This document shows positions 35,966-44,975 of a DNA stretch of 64,000 nucleotides, one piece after another. How positions within the stretch are numbered: the first letter of the stretch is position 1; each line of letters starts with the position of its first letter. The stretch comes from Pedobacter punctiformis (GTDB taxonomy: Bacteria > Bacteroidota > Bacteroidia > Sphingobacteriales > Sphingobacteriaceae), in NCBI RefSeq assembly GCF_027213715.1, contig NZ_JAPWGM010000003.1, positions 62,001 to 126,000 of the forward strand, in the 5' to 3' direction. A model generated the notes under the pieces. It was given only the letters and a program-made list of their open reading frames with translations. It had not been told where the DNA came from and searched no databases. The translations under genes and the position numbers were made by a program.

Positions 35966-36285
35966 AGTTCATCATATTTTTTTGCGGTACCTTTGGCTTT
36001 ATTTATAGGATATTTCGCATCATTAAGTTTAATTTTATCAAGAATAATCTGTTTTACATCCAGATTGTATTTTTCAGCCAGCAATAGCGCATAAGAAAAA
36101 ACATCAGCAAGCTCTTCTTTTATCTTGTCAACATTCGCGTCCTCAGCATTTTTCCATAAAAACAGCTCTAGTAATTCTGCTGCTTCAATATTCAAAGCAA
36201 GGGCTAAATCTTTTGGATTATGAAACTGCGCCCAATCACGCTCATCTCTAAACTTTAATAGTGCTGCTGTTATTTCTTCTGTCAT
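35962..36285 (-). CDS. MazG/DCTPP1-like nucleotide pyrophosphohydrolase
   Basis: 107 residues of the all-alpha NTP pyrophosphohydrolase fold. FRDERDWAQFHNPKDLALAL and the metal-binding EAAELLELFLW, EELADVFSY (ExxE...ExxD) follow the RS21-C6/DCTPP1 pattern, enzymes that hydrolyse (d)NTPs to (d)NMP and pyrophosphate. The aromatic W and F contacts for a pyrimidine base are kept. It is the first gene of a two-gene unit with the GIY-YIG/DUF2075/S24 fusion (four-base overlap), suggesting a role in nucleotide depletion or sanitation alongside the nuclease. Confidence 0.9.
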   Translation of the reverse strand: MTEEITAALLKFRDERDWAQFHNPKDLALALNIEAAELLELFLWKNAEDANVDKIKEELADVFSYALLLAEKYNLDVKQIILDKIKLNDAKYPINKAKGTAKKYDEL

Positions 36286-36483
36286 ATAGGCTAATTAGGC
36301 CCAATTTAAGAATATAGTGTTGATTTGGAAAATATCCTGTCAGAAATTTGTGAAGTTCACTCGCGAAAGCCTCTATCTGCACCTACTTTTAATAAAAAAT
36401 TGTCTAATTATTCTGTTTGTATTACAAATAATACTATATTGACATATATAAATAATTATTATTAACTTTTAAAATAGAACATT

Positions 36484-37230
36484 ATGTCTAAAAATTATGA
36501 CACCGGCCACGCCAAAAATGTGGCCAGCTTCGAAACCCTCATTACTTATTTAACTGGCTACGGCGCAGTGTACAATCCCAGCAATGCCAACATCCAGTTA
36601 AGCAGTTTAAACGAGAAAGCCAGCTTTGCCCTGGCCATTAACCAGCAGGTAAATGATATGGCGGCCAGGAACAGCAATGCCATTGCCACCCGTAATTTGG
36701 CATTCGAACCCTTAAAAAAATTGAGTACCCGTATTTTGAACGCCATTAAAGCAAGTAATGTAGCGCAGCAGGTAATTGGTAATGCCACAACCCACAATCG
36801 AAAAATGCAGGGCCAAAGGGCGTCGGCCAAGCTAACAGACGATGAGAAACAAAAACTGGCTGTAAGCGGAATTATTGTAAATCAGATATCGGCCTCGCAA
36901 CAAAGTTTCGATAGCCTGCTGGATACCTTCGACAAGCAGATTAAACTCTTAGCCACCATTCCCAATTATGCGCCCAACGAAATCGAACTGCAACAGACTA
37001 CACTGAGCAATTTGTATACCGACTTACTCAATAAAAACCGCGACGTAGTATCAAATACTTCCCAGTTAAGCAGCTATCGCATTAATCGTGATCATGTACT
37101 ATATCATGCAGAAACCGGTATAGTTGCCCTGGCCTTAAATGCAAAAAACTATGTAAAATCTATTTTTGGAGCCAGTAACCCACAATACAAACAAATTTCG
37201 GGTATCCCATTTAAAACCATAAAAATTTAA
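36484..37230 (+). CDS. Uncharacterised Ala/Asn/Gln-rich helical protein
   Basis: 248 residues, no signal peptide or membrane helix. It is mostly helical and polar, with long stretches of heptad-like spacing (LSSLNEKASFALAINQQVNDMAARN) suggesting coiled coils. N-terminus MSKNYDTGHAKNVASFETL. I recall similar proteins in other Sphingobacteria and Flavobacteria but no assigned function. GC content looks higher than in the island to the left. Monocistronic, divergent from the pyrophosphohydrolase gene, followed by a terminator and a tandem repeat. Confidence 0.7.
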   Translation: MSKNYDTGHAKNVASFETLITYLTGYGAVYNPSNANIQLSSLNEKASFALAINQQVNDMAARNSNAIATRNLAFEPLKKLSTRILNAIKASNVAQQVIGNATTHNRKMQGQRASAKLTDDEKQKLAVSGIIVNQISASQQSFDSLLDTFDKQIKLLATIPNYAPNEIELQQTTLSNLYTDLLNKNRDVVSNTSQLSSYRINRDHVLYHAETGIVALALNAKNYVKSIFGASNPQYKQISGIPFKTIKI

Positions 37231-37267
37231 ATAATGAAAACTGCCATCCCTGCACAATGCATAACCT

Positions 37268-37305
37268 AAAACAGCAACAGAAATAAAATCGGTTGCTGTT
37301 TTTAT
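37268..37305 (+). terminator. Terminator after the helical protein
   Basis: AAAACAGCAAC (37268-37278) pairs with GTTGCTGTTTT (37292-37302), then T-rich sequence. Confidence 0.8.
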
Positions 37306-37325
37306 TTAAAAGCCATCCTTAAGCC

Positions 37326-37650
37326 ACTAACCCAATAAAACATAGGGCGCACTGCAAATTAATCCCGCCAACTAAAAACCTAAAACAATCTGCTGAAAGC
37401 ATAAAATGGTTAACTACAAGTTCAATACTGCTAACTAAAAACTCAAAACAACCTACTGAAAGTATAAAACTGTTAACTGCGATTTAAATACCGCTAACTG
37501 AAAAGCCAAAACGACCTACTGAAAACATAAACCTCTTTACTGTAAGTTCAATACTGCTAACTGAAAACCTAAAATAACCTACTGAAAGTATAAATCCCTC
37601 AACTGCAAGTTCAATACTCTCAACTGAAAACTCAAAACGACCCACTGCAA
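37326..37650. repeat. 21-bp repeat with a 63-bp higher-order period
   Basis: The word CCTACTGAA (with variants) recurs at 37389, 37452, 37515, 37578 and 37641, exactly 63 bases apart. Each 63-bp unit splits into three 21-bp subunits sharing an ACTGMAAG-like core. Read on the minus strand, each subunit encodes seven residues with the pattern F/L-S/A-V-x-x-x-x, which keeps a 117-codon frame open (37484-37837). I treat that frame as a by-product. About fifteen subunits in all. Confidence 0.85.
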
Positions 37651-37856
37651 AGAATTGAAAGAACCACCAAACAACACCCTTTGAGCATAGCAAATTTTCG
37701 CAGAGATAAGCATTGAAGTTCATCCACAAACATTTAAAAAACCAGCTGAACAAGGCAATATAAAGTTCCGATTTTTCATCGGGGCCTCCTATTGTCGCCA
37801 TCAGAATTTTAATAGCATAGTTCAAGAAAAGATGCAAGCCTTTCAGTTATGCCTTT

Positions 37857-38050
37857 GTGTTTCTTGTTTTTAAGGGCAGGCATGTTTTCGCTACGCTCAG
37901 GTTGGCTACCTTTTTATCAAGAAAAAGGAGGAAGCCCATCTGGCCAAGACAAATAATACTTTTATTCGCTGGCCGCGGGGCTTCTTTTCTTTTGACACCA
38001 AAAGAAAGAAAAGTGTCGGCTCGCAATTTTTCTTTTTAAGCTAACGAGTA
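37857..38050. repeat. Likely dispersed intergenic repeat
   Basis: Contains GGCAGGCATGTTTTCGCTAC, GGTTGGCTACCTTTTTATCA, GGGGCTTCTTTTCTTTTG and AAGAAAGAAAAGTGTCGGC. I recognise this style of sequence as a recurrent non-coding repeat of this bacterial group; only one copy is in the window. The short open frame here is not a credible gene. From 38050 to 38236 nothing is seen. Confidence 0.5.
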
Positions 38051-38243
38051 GGCTTGACTTGTGCTTCCCGTAAAATTGACCATGCCGATTAAGGGGTTAA
38101 CGAAGAGATTTTGGTTTGGGCTTGTTAGTGATAGGCAATCGCTAAACTAACTTTAATTAAAATTACTACCCTTTCCGATTACGCCCAGGCATAGCATCAT
38201 TTCATTGGAATTCTTGCAGATTCTTTCATTATTCGAATAAACA

Positions 38244-38275
38244 AAGGACACAAAGTTTTAATACCCTGTGTCCTT
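38244..38275 (-). terminator. Terminator of the efflux operon
   Basis: AAGGACACA (38244-38252) pairs with TGTGTCCTT (38267-38275); on the minus strand it is followed by TTTGTTTATT. It lies 27 bases after the last gene of the operon. Confidence 0.65.
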
Positions 38276-38301
38276 CGTGATAAATTATTTAACTAAAAAA
38301 C

Positions 38302-39711
38302 TTACTTCCAACCACCACCTAGCGAGCGGTATAAATTAACCACTGCGGTTAACTGTTCTGTTTTGATAGAAGTTAATTCCAACTCGCTTTGCAATAAATT
38401 ACTTTGAGCCGTAATTACTTCAAGGTAATTAGCCATTCCATTTCTGAATAACAAATTTGCATTTTTTGAAGCCTGTTGTAAAGTCAGCGACCTTTTCTCG
38501 GCTAAGCTATATTGAGATTTCAATTTCTCAACCTTTGTTAATTCGTCAGAAACCTCCCCTACGGCGTTCAATACCGACTGTCTGAATTGGATTACGCTTT
38601 TCTCTCTGTCAATTTTAGCAACTTCGTAATTCGCTTTTAGCTGACCACGTTGAAAAATTGGTTGTGTAATTCCGCCAGAAACCATACCGAACAAAGAAGC
38701 AGGCACATTAAACCAGTTAGAAGCCTTAAAAGAGTTTACACCTCCACTAGCCGTAATAACCAAAGATGGATAAAGACTCGCTTTGGCTACCCCTACTTTT
38801 GCATTGGCGATATTAAGGGCAAGCTCTGCACTTTTAATATCCGGTCTGCGGCTTAACAATGCCGAAGGAAAACCCGAGCTTAATTCTGTCGGGACATTCA
38901 TTTGATCCAAACGGCTTTTTCTGCTGATGGCTTCAGGTAGTTTACCAATTAAAACACTCAGTGCATTTTCCTGTAAAGCCACGTTTTGCTCCAGCTTAGG
39001 AATAAGCTGTGCCGCAACCAATTGTTGTGCTTCTGCCTGCTGAATGGCTAAAGAAGTAACCTGCCCGGCTGTATATTGCAGGTTAATGATGCGTAAAGTA
39101 CTATCGTTAAGCTTTAAATTTTTCTTAGCGATTTCCAGTTGTGCATCCATCATCAGCAAATTATAGTAGCCTTCAGCAACATTTGCAACCAATCTGGTTT
39201 GCACGGCTTTTCGGGCTTCTTCTGTTTGTAAATAAGCAGCTAAAGCACCTGCTTTTTGATTGCGGATTTTACCCCAGATATCGGCTTCCCAAAACACGCC
39301 TAAATTAGCACTGTAATCTTCTATATGTTTTGAGCCTGTAAACTGACTAATGCTTAAACCATTCAAACTGTTATCAGACGGACGGCTGGTATTGGCCGTC
39401 ACCTGTAATTTTAATTCAGGCAAATAACCCAGTTTTGACTGTTTGAATAAGACCTCGGCTGCATCTATATTTTTTAATGCAATTTGGATATCGTAGTTCT
39501 TTGTCAAAGCCGTATCAATTAAAGCCTGAACGGTTGGATCGGTAATAAAAGTCTTCATGGGCAAATCGCCTATACTTGAAGAATCCTGACCAAAAGAATT
39601 TCTGAATATTTTAGGCTCTACCCCTGCAGGCGTAACCAAATCTTTAGAAATTGAACATCCGGCCAATGTTAAAACAAAGGCCAGGATGCTGATTATATTA
39701 AACGGTTTCAT
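38302..39711 (-). CDS. Outer-membrane efflux lipoprotein (TolC/OprM/NodT family)
   Basis: The outer-membrane channel of a tripartite RND pump, 469 residues from the ATG at 39711. That start gives a perfect lipoprotein signal (lipobox LAGC, Cys19); upstream ATGs lie inside the pump gene and would bury the signal. Two OEP repeats are visible: IQIALKNIDAAEVLFKQSKL... and the second around DIKSAELALNIANAKVGVAKA, with the NodT-type GGGVNSF/GGITQPIFQRG segment. The start overlaps the pump gene by 14 bases. Last gene of the operon. Confidence 0.93.
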   Translation of the reverse strand: MKPFNIISILAFVLTLAGCSISKDLVTPAGVEPKIFRNSFGQDSSSIGDLPMKTFITDPTVQALIDTALTKNYDIQIALKNIDAAEVLFKQSKLGYLPELKLQVTANTSRPSDNSLNGLSISQFTGSKHIEDYSANLGVFWEADIWGKIRNQKAGALAAYLQTEEARKAVQTRLVANVAEGYYNLLMMDAQLEIAKKNLKLNDSTLRIINLQYTAGQVTSLAIQQAEAQQLVAAQLIPKLEQNVALQENALSVLIGKLPEAISRKSRLDQMNVPTELSSGFPSALLSRRPDIKSAELALNIANAKVGVAKASLYPSLVITASGGVNSFKASNWFNVPASLFGMVSGGITQPIFQRGQLKANYEVAKIDREKSVIQFRQSVLNAVGEVSDELTKVEKLKSQYSLAEKRSLTLQQASKNANLLFRNGMANYLEVITAQSNLLQSELELTSIKTEQLTAVVNLYRSLGGGWK

Positions 39712-42700
39712 GAGCAAATTCATTTTCTTTAATGTGATTTTCATTGTAAACAGCAACTGCAACAGGTTTACGTGAAATCTTCTCTTGTAAATACTGGAAG
39801 ATGACAAATAATACCGGGATAATAAATAAGCCCAGAATTACACCCGACACCATGCCACCAGCAGCACCTATACTGATAGAATGGTTACCCTGTGCAGATG
39901 GACCCGTTGCAATACTCATCGGGAATAAACCAAACACAAAGGCCATTGAGGTCATAATGATCGGTCTTATCCTTAACCTCGCTGCTTCTATGGCCGAATC
40001 AACCAAGCTAAGTCCTGCCTTTCGTCGCTGCAAAGCAAACTCCACAATTAGGATGGCGTTTTTAGCCAGCAGCCCAATAAGCATAATCAGCGCTACCTGT
40101 ACATAAATGTTATTTTCGATACCGGTTAAACCCAATACCACAAATACACCAAATACACCTGTAGGGATGGAAAGGATAACTGCCAATGGCAGAACGTAAC
40201 TTTCGTACTGTGCTGATAATAAAAAATAAACAAATACCAAACAAAGCAAAAATATCACCGTTGACTGTCCTCCTGAAGAAATTTCCTCACGGGTTTGTCC
40301 GGAGAATTCATAAGCATATCCAGTTGGCAATTGTTCTTTAGCGGTTTCTTCTATTGCCTTAATTGCATCACCAGAACTGAAGCCAGGCTTAGGGATCGCA
40401 TTTACCTCGATAGAGTTAAACAGGTTATAACGCGAAGCCGTTTCCGACCCATAAACACGGGTTAATTTAACCAGCGTATTGATTGGCACACTTTCTCCTG
40501 CCTTGTTTTTAACAAACACACGATCAATACTTGCGGGATCGGTTCTATCGGCTACATCAGCCTGAACCACTACACGATAGTATTTACCAAAGCGGTTAAA
40601 ATCTGATGCCTGCGCTGTACCAAAATAAGTCTGCATGGTTTGTAAAATGTCTTTAACACTTACACCCAGCTGATCGGCCTTTTCATCATTAACATCCAGT
40701 TGTAACTGAGGGTAATCTGCTTTATAAGAAGTAAAAGCATAAGCAATTGCCGGTTTCGCCATTAATTTTCCTATAAAGTTATTCGCTACCCCGCTAAATT
40801 TATCCAGTCTGCCATTGGTTTTATCCTGTAACATTACATTCATGGCCTCCACATTACTAAACCCCGGAACGGTTGGGAAACTAAATACAAAGAAGGTACC
40901 GGCAGATATGGCCGCCATTTTAGCCCTTACTATATTTTGTATTTCGTCGATATTCTTTACTGCCCCCCTTTCGTCATTTGGTTTTAGCAATAAGAAAATC
41001 TGACCGGCCGACGGGCTGTTGGATGCCGTTAAAAAGTTATAACCAGCCAGCGACATTACAAATCTTGCAGATGGCATAGCCCTCAATTCTGCTTCAGCCT
41101 GTTTTAACATTTTATTGGTATTGGCTAATGAAGTACCTGATGGACTGGCAACGGCAATAGCCACAAAACCCTGATCCTCTGTCGGAATAAAGCCTGTTTT
41201 TGTTCTGCTGACCAGAAAAATTGTAGCAGCAACAATTAAAGCAAGCCCACCTATACTAAGCCATTTATTACGGATAAGGATTTTTAAGCCGCCAATATAC
41301 CTGCTGGTCATATAATTAAACCCGCCATTAAAGCCTGCGTAAAACTTTTCAACAAAACCTTTTTTAGGCGCTTTGTGACCAGCTGCATGTTTATTCTTTA
41401 AAAATAAGGCAGCCAGTGCAGGGCTTAAGGTTAAGGCGTTAACAGCTGATATAATGATGGCTATAGCCATGGTTAATGCAAACTGTTTGTAAAATATACC
41501 TGTTGAACCTGTCATAAAACCAACCGGTAAAAATACCGCCGCCATTACCAGTGTAATGGATATAATGGCCCCGGTAATTTCATGCATCGCCTGGGTAGTT
41601 GCTGCTTTGGGCGTAAGCGTAGGATCGTTCTCCATCTTGGCATGCACTGCTTCTACCACCACAATCGCATCATCTACCACAATACCAATGGCCAATACAA
41701 GGGCAAACAACGTTAAAAGGTTTACAGAGAACCCGAAGAGATTCATGAAAAAGAAAGTACCGATAATAGCAACCGGAACGGCTATAGCCGGAATCAACGT
41801 AGACCTGAAATCTTGCAGGAATATAAATACGACAATAAATACCAGTAAAAAGGCTTCCACCAAAGTATGCTCAACCTGGTTGATGGATTCGTCAAGATCG
41901 GTTTTAGTCCGGTAAAACTGATTGTATTTAATACCCGCAGGGAAATCCTTCGATAATTTTTCCATCAGTTTATCAATAGAAATCTGAATTTCGTTGGCAT
42001 TTGATCCCGATAACTGGATGACCCCAATGGTAATTCCATCATGCCCGTTTAAGCGGTTTACACTACTGTAACTATAAGCACCCAATTCAACACGGGCTAC
42101 ATCTTTTAAGCGTAATATAGAACCATCTGAATTTGAACGGATGGCAATATTTTGATATTCTTCCGGTTTGGTAAGCTTGCCTTTATATTTAATTACATAT
42201 TCAAATGCCTCCTCACTTCGTTCTCCAACCCTACCCGGTGATGCTTCCAGGTTTTTGTCCTGAATGGCGCTGATTACTTCGTTGGGGGTTATTTTGTAAG
42301 TGGCCAATTGACCTGGATTTAACCAAATGCGCATGGAGTAATCTTTAATACCACCAAATACACTGGCAGAACCCACACCCGAAATACGTTTAAGTTCGGG
42401 AATGATATTGATCTGTGCATAGTTATTTACAAAAACGGCATCGTATTTTTTTGGATCTTCGGAGTAAATACCTATCGCACCAATAAAACTATTTTGCTGT
42501 TTAGTAGTCGTTATACCATATTGTACAACCTCTGCTGGCAATTGGCTTGTTGCTTGCGAAACACGATTTTGCACATTAACAGCAGCCTGATCGGGGTTGG
42601 TACCTTGTTGAAAGTAAACCGTAATACCCAAGGTACCATCATTACTGGCCGTGGAAGTCATGTAGGTCATGTTTTCCACACCATTAATGGCTTCCTCCAA

Positions 42701-42892
42701 TGACGGAGTTACCGAACGTAAAATAGTTTCGGCATTAGCACCCGGATACACAGCAGTGACCAATACCGACGGAGGCGCGATATTTGGAAACCGCTCTAAA
42801 GGCAACTTTGTTAAGGCAAGTATACCAACGATTACCAATAATATGGAAATAACTGTGGAAAGTACCGGCCTGTCTATAAATTTCTGAAACAT
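39698..42892 (-). CDS. RND-family efflux pump, HAE1 (AcrB-like) permease
   Basis: 1064 residues of an AcrB-type proton/drug antiporter in the inner membrane. The N-terminus MFQKFIDRPVLSTVISILL and two large periplasmic loops with 12 membrane helices fit. The proton-relay Asp pair is in LAIGIVVDDAIVVVEAV (helix 4). HAE1 signatures include FIPTEDQGFVAIAV and GLLAKNAILIVEFA. Middle gene of adaptor-pump-channel, 25 bases after the adaptor gene. It exports hydrophobic or amphiphilic compounds; the substrate range is unknown. Confidence 0.95.
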   Translation of the reverse strand: MFQKFIDRPVLSTVISILLVIVGILALTKLPLERFPNIAPPSVLVTAVYPGANAETILRSVTPSLEEAINGVENMTYMTSTASNDGTLGITVYFQQGTNPDQAAVNVQNRVSQATSQLPAEVVQYGITTTKQQNSFIGAIGIYSEDPKKYDAVFVNNYAQINIIPELKRISGVGSASVFGGIKDYSMRIWLNPGQLATYKITPNEVISAIQDKNLEASPGRVGERSEEAFEYVIKYKGKLTKPEEYQNIAIRSNSDGSILRLKDVARVELGAYSYSSVNRLNGHDGITIGVIQLSGSNANEIQISIDKLMEKLSKDFPAGIKYNQFYRTKTDLDESINQVEHTLVEAFLLVFIVVFIFLQDFRSTLIPAIAVPVAIIGTFFFMNLFGFSVNLLTLFALVLAIGIVVDDAIVVVEAVHAKMENDPTLTPKAATTQAMHEITGAIISITLVMAAVFLPVGFMTGSTGIFYKQFALTMAIAIIISAVNALTLSPALAALFLKNKHAAGHKAPKKGFVEKFYAGFNGGFNYMTSRYIGGLKILIRNKWLSIGGLALIVAATIFLVSRTKTGFIPTEDQGFVAIAVASPSGTSLANTNKMLKQAEAELRAMPSARFVMSLAGYNFLTASNSPSAGQIFLLLKPNDERGAVKNIDEIQNIVRAKMAAISAGTFFVFSFPTVPGFSNVEAMNVMLQDKTNGRLDKFSGVANNFIGKLMAKPAIAYAFTSYKADYPQLQLDVNDEKADQLGVSVKDILQTMQTYFGTAQASDFNRFGKYYRVVVQADVADRTDPASIDRVFVKNKAGESVPINTLVKLTRVYGSETASRYNLFNSIEVNAIPKPGFSSGDAIKAIEETAKEQLPTGYAYEFSGQTREEISSGGQSTVIFLLCLVFVYFLLSAQYESYVLPLAVILSIPTGVFGVFVVLGLTGIENNIYVQVALIMLIGLLAKNAILIVEFALQRRKAGLSLVDSAIEAARLRIRPIIMTSMAFVFGLFPMSIATGPSAQGNHSISIGAAGGMVSGVILGLFIIPVLFVIFQYLQEKISRKPVAVAVYNENHIKENEFAHETV

Positions 42893-42917
42893 GACTTTTT
42901 AAACTTTAAGGGTTGTA

Positions 42918-44120
42918 TTAATTTTTTGTTCTTGCAACAGCTACTTTATCTGCTGCCTTTTGAGGCTGGATCACCATGCCTTCCTGTAATTTATCAATGC
43001 CGCTTAACACAATCTGATCGCCAGCTTTTACACCATCTTTAACCAGGTAATTTTCGCCGGCTTTACCAACAATGGTAATGGCTTGTTTTTTTACCTTGCT
43101 GCTGTCGCCTACAGTAAATACAAATACTTTATCCTGCATATCAATCGTAGCTGATCCAGGTACGATTAAGGCATCTTTGTGCTCCAGACTTAAGCGAATT
43201 CTTCCGGTATTGCCTGATCTTAATAAACCAGAAGGATTAGGAAAACTTGCTCTCAATGTAATGGCACCGGTATTTTTATCAAACTGACCATCGATTACGT
43301 CGATTTTACCAGTTTTAGCATATTCCGTATTATCTGCCAAAAGAAGGGTTACTGCCGGAAGTTGTTTGATTTTATCTTTAAGTGTCTGACCCGGGTATTG
43401 TGCTTTAAAATTCACAAAATCGTTTTCACCTAAAGAGAAATAAACATGCACCTCATGCACATCCGATAATTGAGTTAAAGCTTCTGCATCAGCAGGATTA
43501 ACTAAACTTCCGCGTTTCTTAGCCAAACGGCCAATGTAACCGCTAACCGGTGCTTTAATTAGCGTATAACCCAAATTGATAGATGCTGCAGAAACATTTG
43601 CTTTAGCTTGTTCAATATTTGCTTTGGCGGCTTGTGCAGTAGCTTTTGCTGATTTCAGTTGAAAATCAGAAATTACTTTATTTTGAACCAGAGCAGTTAA
43701 ACGCTCTACTTCTAAATTTGCATTAACCATTGCAGCTTCAGCTGAATGTTGCGCTGCAATTGCATTATTTAAAGCAGCACGATAAGGTTGTTCGTTAATT
43801 TTAAATATTGGCTGACCAGCACTTACCAAAGCGCCTTCATCAACAAATACTTTATCTAATGTGCCGCTAACCTGTGGACGAACTTCAACATTATCTGTTC
43901 CTTCAATAGAGGCTGGATAATCCTGATAAGTAGTTTGAGTACCAGAAACAACGCTGGCAACCGGTAAAGACGGTGGTGGCGGAGCAGCTGCAGATTGCTC
44001 CGGTTTTGATGAACAGCCGGCAAATATAATCGATAAAAGAAAAATTGCAGGAATAGCGATAACGATATTAAATTGTTTAACAGCGTTAGATGATAGAAAC
44101 AAGCGACGTAGAGATTTCAT
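42918..44120 (-). CDS. RND efflux periplasmic adaptor (AcrA-like membrane fusion lipoprotein)
   Basis: 400 residues. An N-terminal hydrophobic segment ends in lipobox FAGC (Cys36), anchoring it to the inner membrane. The lipoyl/barrel halves (VEVRPQVSGTLDKVFVDEGALVSAGQ; IKAPVSGYIGRLAKKRG) flank an alpha-hairpin (about 95-170), followed by the beta-barrel and membrane-proximal domain. First gene of the pump operon. A TetR-type operator (44158-44176) lies 38 bases upstream, so expression is very likely repressed by the neighbouring TetR protein. Confidence 0.94.
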   Translation of the reverse strand: MKSLRRLFLSSNAVKQFNIVIAIPAIFLLSIIFAGCSSKPEQSAAAPPPPSLPVASVVSGTQTTYQDYPASIEGTDNVEVRPQVSGTLDKVFVDEGALVSAGQPIFKINEQPYRAALNNAIAAQHSAEAAMVNANLEVERLTALVQNKVISDFQLKSAKATAQAAKANIEQAKANVSAASINLGYTLIKAPVSGYIGRLAKKRGSLVNPADAEALTQLSDVHEVHVYFSLGENDFVNFKAQYPGQTLKDKIKQLPAVTLLLADNTEYAKTGKIDVIDGQFDKNTGAITLRASFPNPSGLLRSGNTGRIRLSLEHKDALIVPGSATIDMQDKVFVFTVGDSSKVKKQAITIVGKAGENYLVKDGVKAGDQIVLSGIDKLQEGMVIQPQKAADKVAVARTKN

Positions 44121-44157
44121 ATGATTAAAAATTATAAGGGTTTAATGGTGTAATAAA

Positions 44158-44176
44158 TATTTAACAGTGTTAAATA
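44158..44176. promoter_or_regulatory. TetR-type operator before the efflux operon
   Basis: TATTTAACA-G-TGTTAAATA: a perfect 19-bp palindrome between the tetR stop and the adaptor start. Its core TTAACA-N-TGTTAA reappears at the tetR promoter (44822-44834). Confidence 0.75.
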
Positions 44177-44191
44177 GACTTGTAAAAAAAA

Positions 44192-44797
44192 TTAACTATT
44201 AATGGATAATGTAATGCCTTTGATGGCATCTTTTAAAATTTGTTGATTCATTTCGTTATTCGTTCTTCCATCAGGGCGAACAAGGTTGATTGAAATTAAA
44301 CCATGTATGATGGACCAATAAGTATAATATTTCATGCAGATATCATCTTCATTAACCGGTTTTTTGTTATAAAGCGTTTCGATTACATCACCCAGTAATG
44401 TTCCGACAACTTCGGCTTCGGGAAGATTTTTTTGCATCTCGCAACAACTCATATCCACACCATACATCAGTTTATAAAATTCTTTATGCTTAAAAGCAAA
44501 GTTCCAGTAAGCTACCCACATGGCTTCCATTTGGGCTTCCGGATTTTGATGTTTTGCTTTGGCAGCGCTGATGTCTTTAGCTAAAATTAAATAACCCCTT
44601 CTGGTTAATTCAAGTAAGATCCCTTCCTTATTGGCGAAATATTCGTAAATAATTGGGGCCGTATATTCAATCTGATCGGCAATTTTACGCATACTTAATG
44701 CCTGCCAACCTTCTGTTTGAACAATGTTCAAGGCTGCATCCAGAATTTTAGTTCTGGTTTCATCTTTTAAACGTAGTATTCTCTCTTTGCTTCCCAT
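44192..44797 (-). CDS. TetR/AcrR-family repressor of the efflux operon
   Basis: 201 residues. The N-terminal HTH is clear: TRTKILDAALNIVQTEGWQALSMRKIADQIEYTAPIIYEYFANKEGIL (about 15-62, several motifs). The C-terminal ligand/dimer domain includes the pair MSCCEMQ. It precedes the pump genes on the same strand, with its own promoter and an operator covering the predicted transcription start. Both its promoter and the adaptor promoter carry the same palindrome, so autorepression plus pump control is strongly suggested. Confidence 0.92.
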   Translation of the reverse strand: MGSKERILRLKDETRTKILDAALNIVQTEGWQALSMRKIADQIEYTAPIIYEYFANKEGILLELTRRGYLILAKDISAAKAKHQNPEAQMEAMWVAYWNFAFKHKEFYKLMYGVDMSCCEMQKNLPEAEVVGTLLGDVIETLYNKKPVNEDDICMKYYTYWSIIHGLISINLVRPDGRTNNEMNQQILKDAIKGITLSINS

Positions 44798-44821
44798 CTG
44801 GAATTTCAGTGTGTAAATAAT

Positions 44822-44834
44822 TTAACACTGTTAA
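44822..44834. promoter_or_regulatory. TetR-type operator at the tetR transcription start
   Basis: TTAACA-C-TGTTAA, matching the core of the operator at 44158-44176. It starts two bases downstream of the -7 element on the minus strand. Confidence 0.75.
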
Positions 44835-44835
44835 G

Positions 44836-44865
44836 CAAATGTATAACCAATTTTAAAATCCACAA
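44836..44865 (-). promoter_or_regulatory. Bacteroidota promoter of tetR
   Basis: Minus strand TTG (44865-44863), exactly 19 bases, TACATTTG (44843-44836): a full match to the consensus, with the operator immediately downstream. Confidence 0.75.
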
Positions 44866-44975
44866 TCATTAATTTGTCATAAACATTTTGTTAATTAGTA
44901 TAAGATCTGATAATCAAGCTTTACGCTACATTAACAGCATTTTTATCAACGGTTAAGTTTTAAATAACATGGATT

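Noticed and set aside
37326..37650. CRISPR array
   Set aside because: The repeats are contiguous with no unique spacers, and no cas genes are in the window.
37484..37837. 117-codon minus-strand frame with FSVxxxx heptads
   Set aside because: The heptads come from the 21-bp DNA repeat, which is a multiple of three; the N-terminal half looks random and there is no promoter.
29332..38050. Integrated prophage or conjugative element
   Set aside because: No integrase, transposase, capsid, tail or transfer genes, and no tRNA or direct-repeat attachment site at the edges.
39712..39807. Longer N-terminus of the outer-membrane efflux protein
   Set aside because: It would lie inside the pump gene and place 32 polar residues before the lipoprotein signal.
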